A stretch of 64,000 bases of DNA from Betaproteobacteria bacterium (GCA_016868315.1 VGHE01000003.1:124001-188000); one strand, 5' to 3'. Positions 28,779 to 37,878 are shown, counted from the first letter of the stretch. Notes: generated from the letters alone by a model not told the origin. Program-made: numbers and translations.

Positions 28779-29909
28779 TCAGCGGTCTCCTGTGTGCTCC
28801 AAGATGCGATGACCTAGTGAAGCCAAATCTTCAAGACGCAACGCAGAGTGTGCGTCGAGGTGTTCAGCCACAGGAAGTGTGAGCACAGACTGTGCTGCAT
28901 GACTCAACTGTTCCTGCACTCGCCTCTGAACGATAATAAAATTATCTAGATAGTTTGCAAAAAAGGAATCATCTTCTTGTTGACGCATGGTGCGCAAAGT
29001 TTCCTCGAAAGAGGGATCTGTGCGCAATGCTTCTGGAAAAGCACGGTTGATGACAACCTGACCGGGTTTCATCTTGAGAGATTTGAGAGTCTTGCTCAGC
29101 TCCCATGCCACCTGTACTGCGTCATATCGGACAGATGTAACAACGTAACAATGCGTTTCCGCCGAACGCAGCCAATGTGCGGCGAAATCAAGGCGGGTCA
29201 TCATCCGCGCAAAGACCTGATCTAGCAGAATCAGGAATTCGGCGAAGTGAAGCATGAACCTCTGACCACCCAATTCAGCGAGTCCATCGAGAATCCGGCG
29301 CGCACCGCCTTTCACCACCCGCTGCAATAATCCAGCCTGGGTGTTGTTCTCCTGAGCAAACCACTTCAGCCATTCAATAAGCTTTCCATCGAGAAATGCA
29401 GAGAGCTTCTCTGGCTTCGAAAGGAAATCAATCGCGTGAATCCCCGGAGCAGTGTCTACGACAAGATCAGTCAGACCCTCTTCACGCTCGGGCCACTCAG
29501 CCATCCGCACCGCTGCAAAGGTATCCGTGGCTGTCGCCAATCTTTCAGCCAACGCCCTGAAAAGTTCATTTTCGTAGAGTCTTTCCTGTGCAGCCTGCGA
29601 CAACCCGGCTTCGTTGACCCAACGCTTCAGGCTCTCTCCAATATGGAGAACACTGGCACGAACCGAGCCAGGACAATTTGGAAGGTCGAGGCGAGCACCA
29701 ATTTCTGGCAACTCCGACAACCCCAGAGCTCCCTGGAGACGCTTGGCAGGATCGATAGACATGAGTCCGACGTGATGGCCACGCTGAGCTAAGGCGAGTG
29801 CGAAGCCCGCGGAGAGAGTTGTCTTACCAACCCCACCCGCACCTAAAAAGAGATGTAGGCGCGGTGGCTTGCCGTTACGCAGTGCGTTTGGAGGATTCTT
29901 TTTCATCAA
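28779..29909 (-). CDS. ArsA/Get3-like ATPase, subunit with intact P-loop lysine but no signature lysine
   Basis: 376 residues of the ArsA/Get3 (SIMIBI) class. The P-loop reads GAGGVGKTT: the catalytic P-loop Lys is present, but the signature Lys that normally starts the KGG motif and reaches across the dimer is Ala. Other motifs are kept: SIDPAKRLQGALGL (DPA switch I) and VVDTAPGIHAIDFL (switch II). Its start overlaps the stop of the paired gene at 29906-30964 by four bases. Homologues bind membrane proteins or anions; the substrate here is unknown. The pair lies between tatA and mlaE, suggesting an envelope or membrane-protein role. Confidence 0.85.
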   Translation of the reverse strand: MMKKNPPNALRNGKPPRLHLFLGAGGVGKTTLSAGFALALAQRGHHVGLMSIDPAKRLQGALGLSELPEIGARLDLPNCPGSVRASVLHIGESLKRWVNEAGLSQAAQERLYENELFRALAERLATATDTFAAVRMAEWPEREEGLTDLVVDTAPGIHAIDFLSKPEKLSAFLDGKLIEWLKWFAQENNTQAGLLQRVVKGGARRILDGLAELGGQRFMLHFAEFLILLDQVFARMMTRLDFAAHWLRSAETHCYVVTSVRYDAVQVAWELSKTLKSLKMKPGQVVINRAFPEALRTDPSFEETLRTMRQQEDDSFFANYLDNFIIVQRRVQEQLSHAAQSVLTLPVAEHLDAHSALRLEDLASLGHRILEHTGDR

Positions 29910-30964
29910 CGCTGATCCTCGCTGATATCGTATTCGAACCCCTGCTGACGGTTAGACTGCAAAACTTCATCATTCTCGAGGATTTTTTCGTTGGCATTGA
30001 CAAGCCAATCTGCAACTCCATGCAACACCGTCGAGGCAGATGACTCTGGGTGAGCAAGACCGATATCAGGAACACTGGTTATGGCGATTTTATAACCACG
30101 CTGCTTGAGCTCATCGCGCAGCACCATTTCAAAATGCTGCCGCTTGCGCAAATCTCGGTGCAAAAGTGCCAATGCACGGGTTGCGGCGTTGGTTGTTAAC
30201 TTCTTTTCCCACAATCCAACCACATGCTCGTAATCCATCGACTGAGGATTTTTTTCTACATAGGGAGCGATTGAACGGTTAATTAAGAGGGCATTCGGTG
30301 AACGCCCCAGATCGTGAGTCAACTTGGGAAGGAACTCGAGTGTCTCCTCCACAGGCAATTCCTCGGGAAGAGTCACAAGGGCAGTACCCACTAACTTCGG
30401 GTCGGCCAGCATACTGGCCACACGTTCGCACTCGGCAGCCAAGGGTCCCGTCATCCCAAACTTGGCGATGGTGGGGGCGATGGTAAAAAGAGAAACACCG
30501 TGCCCCGTTGCCTGAGCATCCACAACCACACGATCGAAACGCGTGCCGCGAATTTCTTCCGACAAACAAATCAGCCAAAAGAGACGCCCGAGAAAGAACA
30601 ACTCCCGCACACCAGGAGCAGCGTGAAGCAGACGTTGAACATGTTTGTTTTCAATCACGAGGTTGTAGACGAGACGCAACTTGAGGTGATCGATGAAATA
30701 CTCGCGGATGGCTTCGTCAGCCGAGAAATTCATGACCCAAAGATTGTGCGCCAGTGGTGAGGAATCGTGGCCGGCCGAGGGTCGAGAGAATAACGAGGAT
30801 ACGGCGTCGTTGAGTGACCACTGAACAATTAGAGTTTTTTCACCACGCAAAGCGCACGCCTGGGCGAAAGAGGTGGCGAGAGTGGTACGTCCCACCCCGC
30901 CTTTGCCCAGAAAAAAGACCAATCGCTGAGAAATGGTTTCAGCCAGATTGGTGTGCGCAGTCAT
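29906..30964 (-). CDS. ArsA/Get3-like ATPase, subunit with signature lysine but Arg in the P-loop
   Basis: 352 residues, related to its neighbour at 28779-29909. The P-loop reads GKGGVGRTT: the signature Lys (GKGG) is kept, but the P-loop Lys is Arg. Switch I is degraded ([12 protein letters not shown], no DPA), and switch II reads [14 protein letters not shown]. It is therefore a probable non-hydrolysing partner that could supply its signature Lys to the ATP site of the other subunit. Its start overlaps the tatA stop (ATGA) and its stop overlaps the next start, so the three are translationally coupled. The substrate is not recognisable. Confidence 0.83.
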   Translation of the reverse strand: MTAHTNLAETISQRLVFFLGKGGVGRTTLATSFAQACALRGEKTLIVQWSLNDAVSSLFSRPSAGHDSSPLAHNLWVMNFSADEAIREYFIDHLKLRLVYNLVIENKHVQRLLHAAPGVRELFFLGRLFWLICLSEEIRGTRFDRVVVDAQATGHGVSLFTIAPTIAKFGMTGPLAAECERVASMLADPKLVGTALVTLPEELPVEETLEFLPKLTHDLGRSPNALLINRSIAPYVEKNPQSMDYEHVVGLWEKKLTTNAATRALALLHRDLRKRQHFEMVLRDELKQRGYKIAITSVPDIGLAHPESSASTVLHGVADWLVNANEKILENDEVLQSNRQQGFEYDISEDQR

Positions 30965-31263
30965 TTGTTAGGGTCGCGATGTTCAACGTCGACGTAGTCA
31001 ACCTTGGCCTGCTGTGAGGACTGGGCGCTGTGAAGCGAGTTGGGTTGAACGGACTGGGCACCAATGGAGGGTGCCTGCGGAGCTGCTTGCTGTGCAGGAG
31101 TCTGGGCGTTCTTGGCAGCATCATCGCCACCGCCGTCGAGACCCTTCTTGAAGTTGCGGATACCCTCGCCCAGCGATTTTCCGACGTTGGGCAGGCGATT
31201 GCCGAACAGCAGCAGCGCGATTGCAAGAATAACTAAAAGCTCAGTAAATCCAATATTTGGCAT
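30961..31263 (-). CDS. tatA: Sec-independent translocase protein TatA
   Basis: 100 residues from the ATG at 31263, with GAGGAGG upstream; a longer frame from 31326 is rejected. One N-terminal membrane helix (about 5-20, [19 protein letters not shown]) is followed by the amphipathic helix with the Phe-Gly hinge and [14 protein letters not shown], the TatA hallmark. The C-terminal half is Ala/Gln/Ser-rich and probably disordered. TatA forms the pore that exports folded proteins with twin-arginine signals. No tatC is seen in the window. It is the first gene of the long minus-strand block and is divergent from mqnE, with 169 bases between. Confidence 0.92.
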   Translation of the reverse strand: MPNIGFTELLVILAIALLLFGNRLPNVGKSLGEGIRNFKKGLDGGGDDAAKNAQTPAQQAAPQAPSIGAQSVQPNSLHSAQSSQQAKVDYVDVEHRDPNK

Positions 31264-31432
31264 GCCCGCCCTCCTCGCCTGGGACACTCTCAAAACACGT
31301 TCGGGGTATCGGCTTACTCGCGCCAAAGAATGAGGTCAATGCCACGAAATTATTGACGCTCGTCAACCCCATTTGAGAGCACCGAAAACGATGGTATCAG
31401 TCTAGCTGTCAAATTCATAGGAAAGGGTTCCC

Positions 31433-32620
31433 ATGGAATCGGTGACTTGCAGAACATCACACGTTCCCCCCTCCCCAATAGCTGGGGCACGTCCGCGGCC
31501 AGACGTCCAGGTGAGCTACACTCAAATTCAAAGCGCGCTCACGCGCGCACTCCGTGGTGAACGCCTGAGCTTCGAAGATGGTGTGAATTTGTATCATTCA
31601 CCAGATCTCCTCGAACTCGCTGCGGTCGCCAACGAACTTAATCTGCGCAAGAATGGGCGTGATGTATTTTTCAACGTCAATCGCCACATTAACCCTACCA
31701 ACATCTGTGCCCTGTCCTGCAAGTTCTGCGCGTTCTCGCGCAAACCAGGCGAGGAAGGTGCATACGCATACTCCGAAGACGAAATCGCGCACCGTGCGAA
31801 AGTCGCGGCTGACTCCGGAGCCACCGAAGTGCACATGGTGGGTGGCCTGCATCCGCGTTGGAAATTGGCTAACTACACAAACATCATCCGCACCGTGAAA
31901 GAAACCGCACCGCAGCTTCATGTGAAAGCCTTCACTGCAGTTGAGCTCGACTGGCTCGCGCGCAAAGAACGCAAGACCGTTGCAGAACTGCTCGGTGAAC
32001 TGCGCGCTGCGGGATTGGGAAGTTTGCCCGGAGGTGGTGCGGAAATTTTTGCACCGTACATCCGAGAGAAAATCTGCGACACAAAGCTCACCGGTGAGGG
32101 ATGGCTCGATATCCATAGAACAGCCCACAAGATGGGTCTCCGTTCGAACTGCACCATGCTGTACGGCCACATTGAAGACGTCGAGGCACGCGTCGACCAC
32201 ATGATGCACTTGCGCGACCTGCAAGAAGAAACCCGTGGCTTCAACGTGTTTATTCCGCTTGCATACCAACCCGAGAACAACGAACTCGGTATCAATCGAC
32301 ACACCTATGGGGTTGATGACCTCAAGACCATCGCGATTGCGCGCCTCATGCTCGACAACTTCCAGCACATTAAGAGCTATTGGGTCATGACGGGCGACCG
32401 TGTGGCGCAAACTGCACTCCACTATGGTGCAAACGACCTTGATGGCACTGTCGTCGAAGAAAAAATTGCAAACATGGCGGGCAGCCGAGCCGGAATGGCG
32501 ATGGCCAAGAGCAAACTTCTGCGCGTCATCCGCGATGCGGATCGCATCCCGGTGGAACGCTCTACCGTTTATGAACCCATTCGCCGCTACGACAATCCCG
32601 CGGAGGACATGCTGCAATGA
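31433..32620 (+). CDS. mqnE: Aminofutalosine synthase MqnE
   Basis: 395 residues. A radical SAM enzyme that joins an adenosyl radical to 3-(1-carboxyvinyloxy)benzoate, the first committed modification after MqnA in futalosine-type menaquinone synthesis. The cluster motif is ICALSCKFC (Cys92, Cys96, Cys99). It also has VHMVGGLHPRWKL and the family segments GLGSLPGGGAEIF and FIPLAYQPENN. AGGAAAGGG precedes the ATG. Residues 1-28 are an extra N-terminal stretch. Its stop overlaps the mqnC start (ATGA). Confidence 0.93.
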   Translation: MESVTCRTSHVPPSPIAGARPRPDVQVSYTQIQSALTRALRGERLSFEDGVNLYHSPDLLELAAVANELNLRKNGRDVFFNVNRHINPTNICALSCKFCAFSRKPGEEGAYAYSEDEIAHRAKVAADSGATEVHMVGGLHPRWKLANYTNIIRTVKETAPQLHVKAFTAVELDWLARKERKTVAELLGELRAAGLGSLPGGGAEIFAPYIREKICDTKLTGEGWLDIHRTAHKMGLRSNCTMLYGHIEDVEARVDHMMHLRDLQEETRGFNVFIPLAYQPENNELGINRHTYGVDDLKTIAIARLMLDNFQHIKSYWVMTGDRVAQTALHYGANDLDGTVVEEKIANMAGSRAGMAMAKSKLLRVIRDADRIPVERSTVYEPIRRYDNPAEDMLQ

Positions 32621-33966
32621 TCAACGCGTCCATAACCAACACACTCAATCCTAATGCCCTCAATTGTGAGAGCAAAAACACTTGGCGCGATTGCGAAAAA
32701 GACATCGCACCTGGCACGCTGCCTGCAGCCTCTGGTTTTCAGGAAGCGCCGACACTTTCTGAAATCAACGCGCGCGATGCTGCCCGCCAAAACATGATTG
32801 CTGCGTTCGAACGGCCAGCGAAGGCGCACGATGAGCTGATGCGCGCAGCGCTCGAAAAAACCGAAGATACGGCACTCAAAGCAGCCTACCTGACAGCCTT
32901 TGAAGGCAAGCGCCTCTCGGGTGAACAGGGGCAGAAGCTTTTGGATGCGGGCGACGTTAATGTTCTCGGTTGGTTGGCAACGAGAGCCAAAGAGCGCTTT
33001 CATCCAGGCGGCAAAGTTTCATTCCTCATCGACCGCAACATCAACTACACAAACATTTGCCGCATTGGCTGTGACTTTTGTGCCTTTTATCGGCGCGGCC
33101 CGGAAACCGATGCGTACGTTCTGCCCAAAGAAGAAATCTTCAAGAAAATTGAAGAGACCATTGAGCTTGGTGGAACCGGAACACTGATGCAAGGGGGCGT
33201 AAATCCGCACCTCAAAATCGAGTATTACGAAGATCTCTTCCGCAGCATCAAACAACGCTACAAGATCCACCTGCATGCGTTGTCCGTAATCGAAATTGAA
33301 GGCATCGCGCAGGTTTCGCGGCTAACCGTGGAGGAAACTCTCCAGCGCCTCAAGGCGGCCGGGCTTGATTCCATTCCCGGAGCGGGCGCAGAAATTCTCT
33401 CCGACGAAATCCGTCTCGAGCAAAGCCCAGTGAAGCGCCACAGCCACCGCTGGATTAAAGTGATGCAGGAGGCGCATAAGGCTAACCTGCCCACAACTGC
33501 AACAATGATGTTTGGTGCTCTTGAAGAACGCAAACACATCATTGAGCACATTCTCCGCATCCGCGATGCACAAGATGAAACTCAGGGATTCTACGCATTC
33601 ATTTTGTGGACCTTCCAAGGCGAGAACACAGAGCTGGCAAAGAAGAACCCAGACATGCAGCCCACGAGCGGAGTGGAATATCTGCGCGTGCTGGCCGTGA
33701 GCAGGCTGATGATGGACAACATTCCAAACATCCAAGGCAGCTGGGTCACCATGGGACCAAAGATAGGCCAAATCTCATTGCACTACGGTGCAAATGATAT
33801 GGGCTCCATCATGATCGAGGAAAATGTCGTGAGTGCGGCAGGAACCTCTTACACACTCGACCGCAAGAACATGATTGAGCTCATTCGTCGTTCGGGATTC
33901 ACACCCGTTCAACGCGATACCTACTACAACATTATTGCCGAGTACCCTGAGTTCCCCGCACAGTGA
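32617..33966 (+). CDS. mqnC: Cyclic dehypoxanthine futalosine synthase MqnC
   Basis: 449 residues. A radical SAM enzyme that closes the ring of dehypoxanthine futalosine in menaquinone synthesis. The cluster motif is ICRIGCDFC (Cys148, Cys152, Cys155), followed by LMQGGVNPHLKIEYYEDLF, GLDSIPGAGAEIL and ILWTFQGENTEL. It carries about 70 extra N-terminal residues compared with typical MqnC, rich in Asn and Glu. It overlaps mqnE by four bases and the next aminotransferase gene by four. mqnA, mqnB and mqnD are not in the window. Confidence 0.92.
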   Translation: MINASITNTLNPNALNCESKNTWRDCEKDIAPGTLPAASGFQEAPTLSEINARDAARQNMIAAFERPAKAHDELMRAALEKTEDTALKAAYLTAFEGKRLSGEQGQKLLDAGDVNVLGWLATRAKERFHPGGKVSFLIDRNINYTNICRIGCDFCAFYRRGPETDAYVLPKEEIFKKIEETIELGGTGTLMQGGVNPHLKIEYYEDLFRSIKQRYKIHLHALSVIEIEGIAQVSRLTVEETLQRLKAAGLDSIPGAGAEILSDEIRLEQSPVKRHSHRWIKVMQEAHKANLPTTATMMFGALEERKHIIEHILRIRDAQDETQGFYAFILWTFQGENTELAKKNPDMQPTSGVEYLRVLAVSRLMMDNIPNIQGSWVTMGPKIGQISLHYGANDMGSIMIEENVVSAAGTSYTLDRKNMIELIRRSGFTPVQRDTYYNIIAEYPEFPAQ

Positions 33967-35117
33967 AATCACCGCTCCCTGAGTTTCTAATGGAAGACTG
34001 GCTGGAGAAGCACCGCTTCTCGGCCCGTTTTAATGCGGGTGAGTCAGGGCACTATCCACAAACGCTCGACTCCCTTTTGAACGCACTGCAGCCTGATTTT
34101 ACATTCTCGTTGCGCGATGCGCTTTTGCAAACACAGCTGTGCGATGCACCGAATCTCGGAATGGAAGAATTGCGTTCGGCTGTTGCAGCTTTGCATCCGG
34201 GTACCACCGCCGATAACGTTCTTATAACCACCGGAACGAGCGAAGCCCTGGTGCTTCTGCTACGGCGCCTGCGGCCGCAGCGACTTGCACTTATTGTTCC
34301 CGCATTTCAACTTCTCCTCGAAATTCCGCTTTCGCTGGGGGCTGATCTCATTCCACTTCCAATCCGTTGGGATGAAAATGGTCAGCCCAGAGCACCTTTA
34401 GAGCTGTGGACTAAAACCATTATCCGAGAGCGACCCGATGTGCTGCTCATTAATCATCCGCACAACCCTTCGGGGTTGGTGTTCAATGAGGATGAACTCA
34501 ACGCCTTACAAACAGCAGCGCAAAAGGTTGGTTGCACAGTGGTAGGGGACGAACACTACCGCTTCCTGGCTCGCCCCGACGGCTTATTGGGACCGACAGC
34601 TTTTACCTCCAGAGGGTTTGTCACAGGTAGTTTCATCAAATGCGCAGGCACGCCGGGTTTGCGCATCGGATGGTGCGTGGGTGAGCCCTCAACACTTAGG
34701 GAGATGCAGAGTGAAAAAAACTACCTGACCCACACGGTGAATCCACTTTCACAAAATTTGGCACTGTGGTTTCTGCAAAGTTTTTTCGGCGGCAACGCGT
34801 TCTTTGCTCGCTTGCATTCGGACTGGATGCAGAACCGAACATACCTGGCGGATTGGCTGCAGCAACAAAGCGAATGGAGAGGCTGTCCGCCCCAGGGTGG
34901 CCTTGTGACTTGCCTTTTTCCATGCGTTCAGCAAGGTGATTTGGAACAGTTCGAGAAGATGCGTCATCTGGGAGTTTTTCTGCTGCCACTTTCTACTTTT
35001 ACGGATGCCGTGTGTCGGGACGCGCAATGGTGCAGAGGTTTTCGCTTAGGGTTGGGTCTGCGACCTGCAGAATTTAAAGCGATGTTGACGGTTATGGTGC
35101 CGAATAACTTGCTTTAG
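33963..35117 (+). CDS. Class I/II PLP-dependent aminotransferase
   Basis: 384 residues, fold type I. The PLP lysine sits in GSFIKCAGTPGLRIGW, and NHPHNPSGLVFNEDEL is the Asn-Pro substrate motif. VVGDEHYRFL carries the Asp that contacts the PLP nitrogen, and TTGTSEALVLLLRRL the phosphate-binding turn. The substrate cannot be read. The GTG start overlaps the mqnC stop (GTGA), which suggests co-translation with the menaquinone genes, though no aminotransferase step is known in that route. It could be an aspartate, aromatic or 1-aminocyclopropane-type enzyme. Confidence 0.85.
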   Translation: MKSPLPEFLMEDWLEKHRFSARFNAGESGHYPQTLDSLLNALQPDFTFSLRDALLQTQLCDAPNLGMEELRSAVAALHPGTTADNVLITTGTSEALVLLLRRLRPQRLALIVPAFQLLLEIPLSLGADLIPLPIRWDENGQPRAPLELWTKTIIRERPDVLLINHPHNPSGLVFNEDELNALQTAAQKVGCTVVGDEHYRFLARPDGLLGPTAFTSRGFVTGSFIKCAGTPGLRIGWCVGEPSTLREMQSEKNYLTHTVNPLSQNLALWFLQSFFGGNAFFARLHSDWMQNRTYLADWLQQQSEWRGCPPQGGLVTCLFPCVQQGDLEQFEKMRHLGVFLLPLSTFTDAVCRDAQWCRGFRLGLGLRPAEFKAMLTVMVPNNLL

Positions 35118-35163
35118 ACACAGAGAAACAGTAATCACAGGCGTCTTTTGATCGAGGTCTTTC

Positions 35164-36307
35164 ATGAGTGAACTTCAGCGCAGCCGAGTGCAAGAAATAC
35201 TGGAAAAATACGAACCTATCCGGAGGTCACTTTGACACGCCTCTGCGGCGCAAGCGTATGCTTGAAATTGATGCAGAAAGCCAAAGCGACCCCAATTTTT
35301 GGAACGATCGCCGTAAATCATCAAAACTCCTAAAAGAGAAGAAAGCCCTTGAAGACGGCTTTGAGAGCGTTGGCGTGATCCAACGCATGGCCGATGATGC
35401 GCTTGTTCTCATTGAATTCGGTGAAGCCGGAGATGAAGGTTCTGATAAAGAGGCCGAACAAGCCATCACGGAACTCGACGCTAAGGTCACAGAGCTCGAG
35501 ACTCGGCGCTTGCTCTCTGGTGAGACCGACAAGAACTCAGCCATTGTGCAAATCAACGCCGGAGCGGGCGGAACCGAGGCCTGTGACTGGGCCATGATGG
35601 TTATGCGCATGATGCTGCGCCACTGCGACGTTCGTAAATGGAAGGCGCAGGTGGTCGATGAACTCGAAGGTGAAGGTGCCGGTATCCGGAATGCCACGAT
35701 CACTGTCGATGGCGATTTTGCTTATGGCCTGCTGAAATCCGAGATTGGTGTGCACCGCTTGGTGCGTATTTCACCCTATGATTCCAACGCACGCCGCCAC
35801 ACGTCGTTCTGCTCGGTGTTTGTGAGCCCAGTGGTCGATGATGACATCAACATTGAAGTCAAAGAAAGCGACCTGCGCGTCGACACCTACCGCGCCGGTG
35901 GTGCCGGAGGTCAGCACGTGAACCGAACGGACTCCGCGGTGCGTATGACCCACATGCCCTCGGGCATTGTTGTGCAATCGCAAAGCCAGCGCAGCCAGAT
36001 CCAAAACCGCGAAACGTGTATGAAGCTCCTCAAGGCCAAGCTTTACGAAGTTGAGATCAACAAACGCACCGCTGACAGCCGTGCAATTGAAGACGCTAAA
36101 ATGGACAATGCGTTCGGATCACAAATCCGTTCCTATGTTCTGCACCCTTATAAGTTGGTGAAAGACACCCGTACCCTGTGCCAATCCTCCGATCCTCAGA
36201 AGGTTCTCGACGGCGACATCGCTGAATTCTCGTTGGAGTTCTTGCGTCAATCGGCTGCGGGTAACTTCAAAGGCAAAGGCGCCTCGGGCGGGGATGACGA
36301 CGTTTAA
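35164..36307 (+). CDS. prfB: Peptide chain release factor 2, made by programmed +1 frameshift
   Basis: About 380 residues, joined from 35164-35232 and 35234-36307. Frame one starts at the ATG 35164 (MSELQRSRVQEILEKYEPIR) and stops at an in-frame TGA at 35233. Reading resumes at GAC 35234 as DTPLRRKRMLEIDAE. RF2 reads UGA and UAA. The GGQ motif is in GGAGGQHVNRTD (about residue 245). The usual SPF stop-recognition tripeptide is SPY here (RISPYDSNARRHTSF). A start at 35168 in the second frame would give a wrong N-terminus and is rejected. apt follows after 13 bases. Confidence 0.93.
35222..35236 (+). promoter_or_regulatory. prfB autoregulatory frameshift site
   Basis: CGGAGGTCACTTTGAC holds an internal Shine-Dalgarno (GGAGG) three bases before CTT TGA C, the same arrangement as in E. 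coli prfB. Low RF2 lets the ribosome slip +1 at the UGA, so RF2 controls its own synthesis. Confidence 0.93.
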
Positions 36308-36320
36308 AGGAATCTTCGAA

Positions 36321-36857
36321 ATGAACATTCAACAGGAATTGCTTGCGACCCTGAAAGACTATCCCGACTTCCCAAAGCCTGGGATTATTTTTAAAGACAT
36401 TTGCCCCCTGCTGGCTCAGCCTGCATTGTTCAAGCGTGTTTTGCGGCATCTTGCTGAACATGCCGCCGACTGTTCCGCAACCCACATTGTCGGTCTGGAA
36501 AGCCGCGGTTTTCTGTTCGCCATGCCGCTTGCAGCAGAACTTGGTTTGCCATTTATTCCTGCCCGCAAGTCAGGAAAACTGCCCGGTGAAGTGCTCAAAC
36601 AAAGCTACACGCTCGAGTATGGCATTGACCACGTTGAAATCCAGAAGTCAGCCCTTGCTGCGGGAGCTCGTTACCTTGTTGTCGACGATGTGATCGCCAC
36701 GGGCGGAACTGCGGGTGCGGTGGCGCGCCTCATTCAATCGAATGGTGGAACCATCGCAGGTTTTTCATTTGTTATTGAATTGAGTTTTCTCCCAGGCCGC
36801 AAAGCACTCCAGGAACAAGCCCCAACAGCGGGTGTTTATTCACTCCTGACGCTGTAA
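36321..36857 (+). CDS. apt: Adenine phosphoribosyltransferase
   Basis: 178 residues from the ATG at 36321, with AAAGGAATC upstream; a start at 36294 overlapping prfB is rejected. It converts adenine and PRPP to AMP. The PRPP loop is VVDDVIATGGTAGA, and the N-terminal KDYPDFPKPGIIFKDICPL and GLESRGFLFAMPLA are typical of Apt. It follows prfB by 13 bases. If the organism uses the aminofutalosine route, this enzyme could also salvage the adenine released there, but this is inference. Confidence 0.92.
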   Translation: MNIQQELLATLKDYPDFPKPGIIFKDICPLLAQPALFKRVLRHLAEHAADCSATHIVGLESRGFLFAMPLAAELGLPFIPARKSGKLPGEVLKQSYTLEYGIDHVEIQKSALAAGARYLVVDDVIATGGTAGAVARLIQSNGGTIAGFSFVIELSFLPGRKALQEQAPTAGVYSLLTL

Positions 36858-36893
36858 AAAAAACGCCAGCCCGACATTGCATCGGTCTGGCGC
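36853..36893 (-). terminator. Hairpin terminator between apt and the minus-strand methyltransferase unit
   Basis: CGCCAG(C)CCGA pairs with TCGG(T)CTGGCG, about 10 bases with one mismatch. On the minus strand it is followed by eight T, making a strong terminator for the transcript through 37196-38589. On the plus side (after apt) the T-tract is weak, so it may serve both directions poorly or well. Confidence 0.75.
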
Positions 36894-36957
36894 TTTCGAA
36901 CATCCTTCAAGTCAACTTGAAGAACAAAGCGGGCCCTGGAATAGGCAGTCGATCAAC

Positions 36958-37248
36958 TCACCTCCCCACAACAGATTCTCCTCCTGAGAATCCACCTTCC
37001 TGGTTCTCTTGAACCTTTCTCAAAGGCACAAGTGCGCTTCCTGCGCGTAGAGGCTGTTTTTCTCCGTCCCTGGAGCGTTGCGAAACCGCCGTCAGAGCCC
37101 GCTGACCCATGTTTCGGAGGCCGAGCGGAGCGCTGAATGACACAATTTTGCAGTCCTGGGGGAAGTTGTCGCGCAGGGTCGTGAATGACCCAGGCTCAAT
37201 TGCCCGTGAGCTTTGAGATGAGAGGAAGAACAGCAGAACCTTGTTGGG
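36958..37248 (-). other. Open minus-strand frame without a good start, resembling the end of the 18216 protein
   Basis: The 338 bases between apt and the methyltransferase gene are mostly one open frame (96 codons, opened by a stop at 37249-37251 and closed at 36958) that overlaps the 3' end of the methyltransferase gene by about 50 bases. It reads KVLLFFLSSQSSRAIE, PGSFTTLRDNF, then FSAPLGLRN and a Gly/Arg/Gln-rich tail. Its middle resembles GFVIQSRASGRFN / LIELRNNF of the small protein at 18216. The only ATG/GTG/TTG start is the GTG at 37143, which excludes that part. It is either a decayed gene or a short frame with a non-standard start. Confidence 0.3.
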
Positions 37249-37846
37249 CTACAAAAAACAGGCACGTCATGATCGTGAAGTAGGCAACGACCGAAGTCAG
37301 GGTGCGTTTTTCGCTTTTCAACGCAGGTCCCCAAGATTGTGGGGCAGCGTAAAGGCTCACCGCGCGGATACGCTGCAAACTCGGGAACCACCGGTTTGGA
37401 ACAGTTGCGCAGTAGCGCGCATAGGCATCACCGAAAATGTGGGTGAGCTTACGTTCTTCCCAAGCCACAACAGGAATGTACTGGGCATAAAACACCACGA
37501 TCACAAGAATGGGCAACCAACTGACGTTGCACATGAGCGCAAGCCCAACACTCAAGACGAGATTTCCGAAGTAAAGCGGATTGCGCAAAAGTGCAAAAGG
37601 ACCTTCCTGCACGAGCTGGCCATTCGAATAGCTGCGAGTGCGTGAAATGGTGCCGATGTAGGCCACGCCATAGGTGCGAAGAAATTCGCCTATCAAAGCC
37701 ACGAAACCACCCACAAAGAGCGAAGTCAGCGTGGGTTGAGCAAACAAAATGGCCAAAAGGATAATTGGAACGGGAGTGTAGTCGCGCAGACGAAAGAGAA
37801 TTTCCCCAGCTTTTTCGATTCGACTCAATTGCACTGGTGTGTCCAT
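37196..37846 (-). CDS. Isoprenylcysteine/phospholipid methyltransferase-type membrane protein
   Basis: 216 residues with four or five membrane segments. The catalytic core of the ICMT/PEMT family is present: GPFALLRNPLYFGNLVLSVG (Arg-Asn-Pro-x-Tyr), then VAWEERKLTHIFGDAYARYCATVPNRW (split motif with Glu-Glu and the Y-x-x-Y-C-x-x-V-x-R-W end). It methylates a lipid or small hydrophobic substrate with S-adenosylmethionine in the inner membrane; the substrate is unknown. It follows the RdgC-like gene by 33 bases on the same strand. Confidence 0.85.
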   Translation of the reverse strand: MDTPVQLSRIEKAGEILFRLRDYTPVPIILLAILFAQPTLTSLFVGGFVALIGEFLRTYGVAYIGTISRTRSYSNGQLVQEGPFALLRNPLYFGNLVLSVGLALMCNVSWLPILVIVVFYAQYIPVVAWEERKLTHIFGDAYARYCATVPNRWFPSLQRIRAVSLYAAPQSWGPALKSEKRTLTSVVAYFTIMTCLFFVAQQGSAVLPLISKLTGN

Positions 37847-37878
37847 ATTTAAGCCCTCAAATCAATTCTGTTCAGAAA

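Noticed and set aside
31598-32617. Minus-strand 339-codon ORF opposite mqnE
   Set aside because: Exact antisense of a gene with radical SAM motifs; it has no motif of its own.
35168-36307. prfB read as one uninterrupted frame from 35168
   Set aside because: It gives a poor N-terminus; the ATG at 35164 plus the CTTTGAC slip site gives the normal RF2 start.
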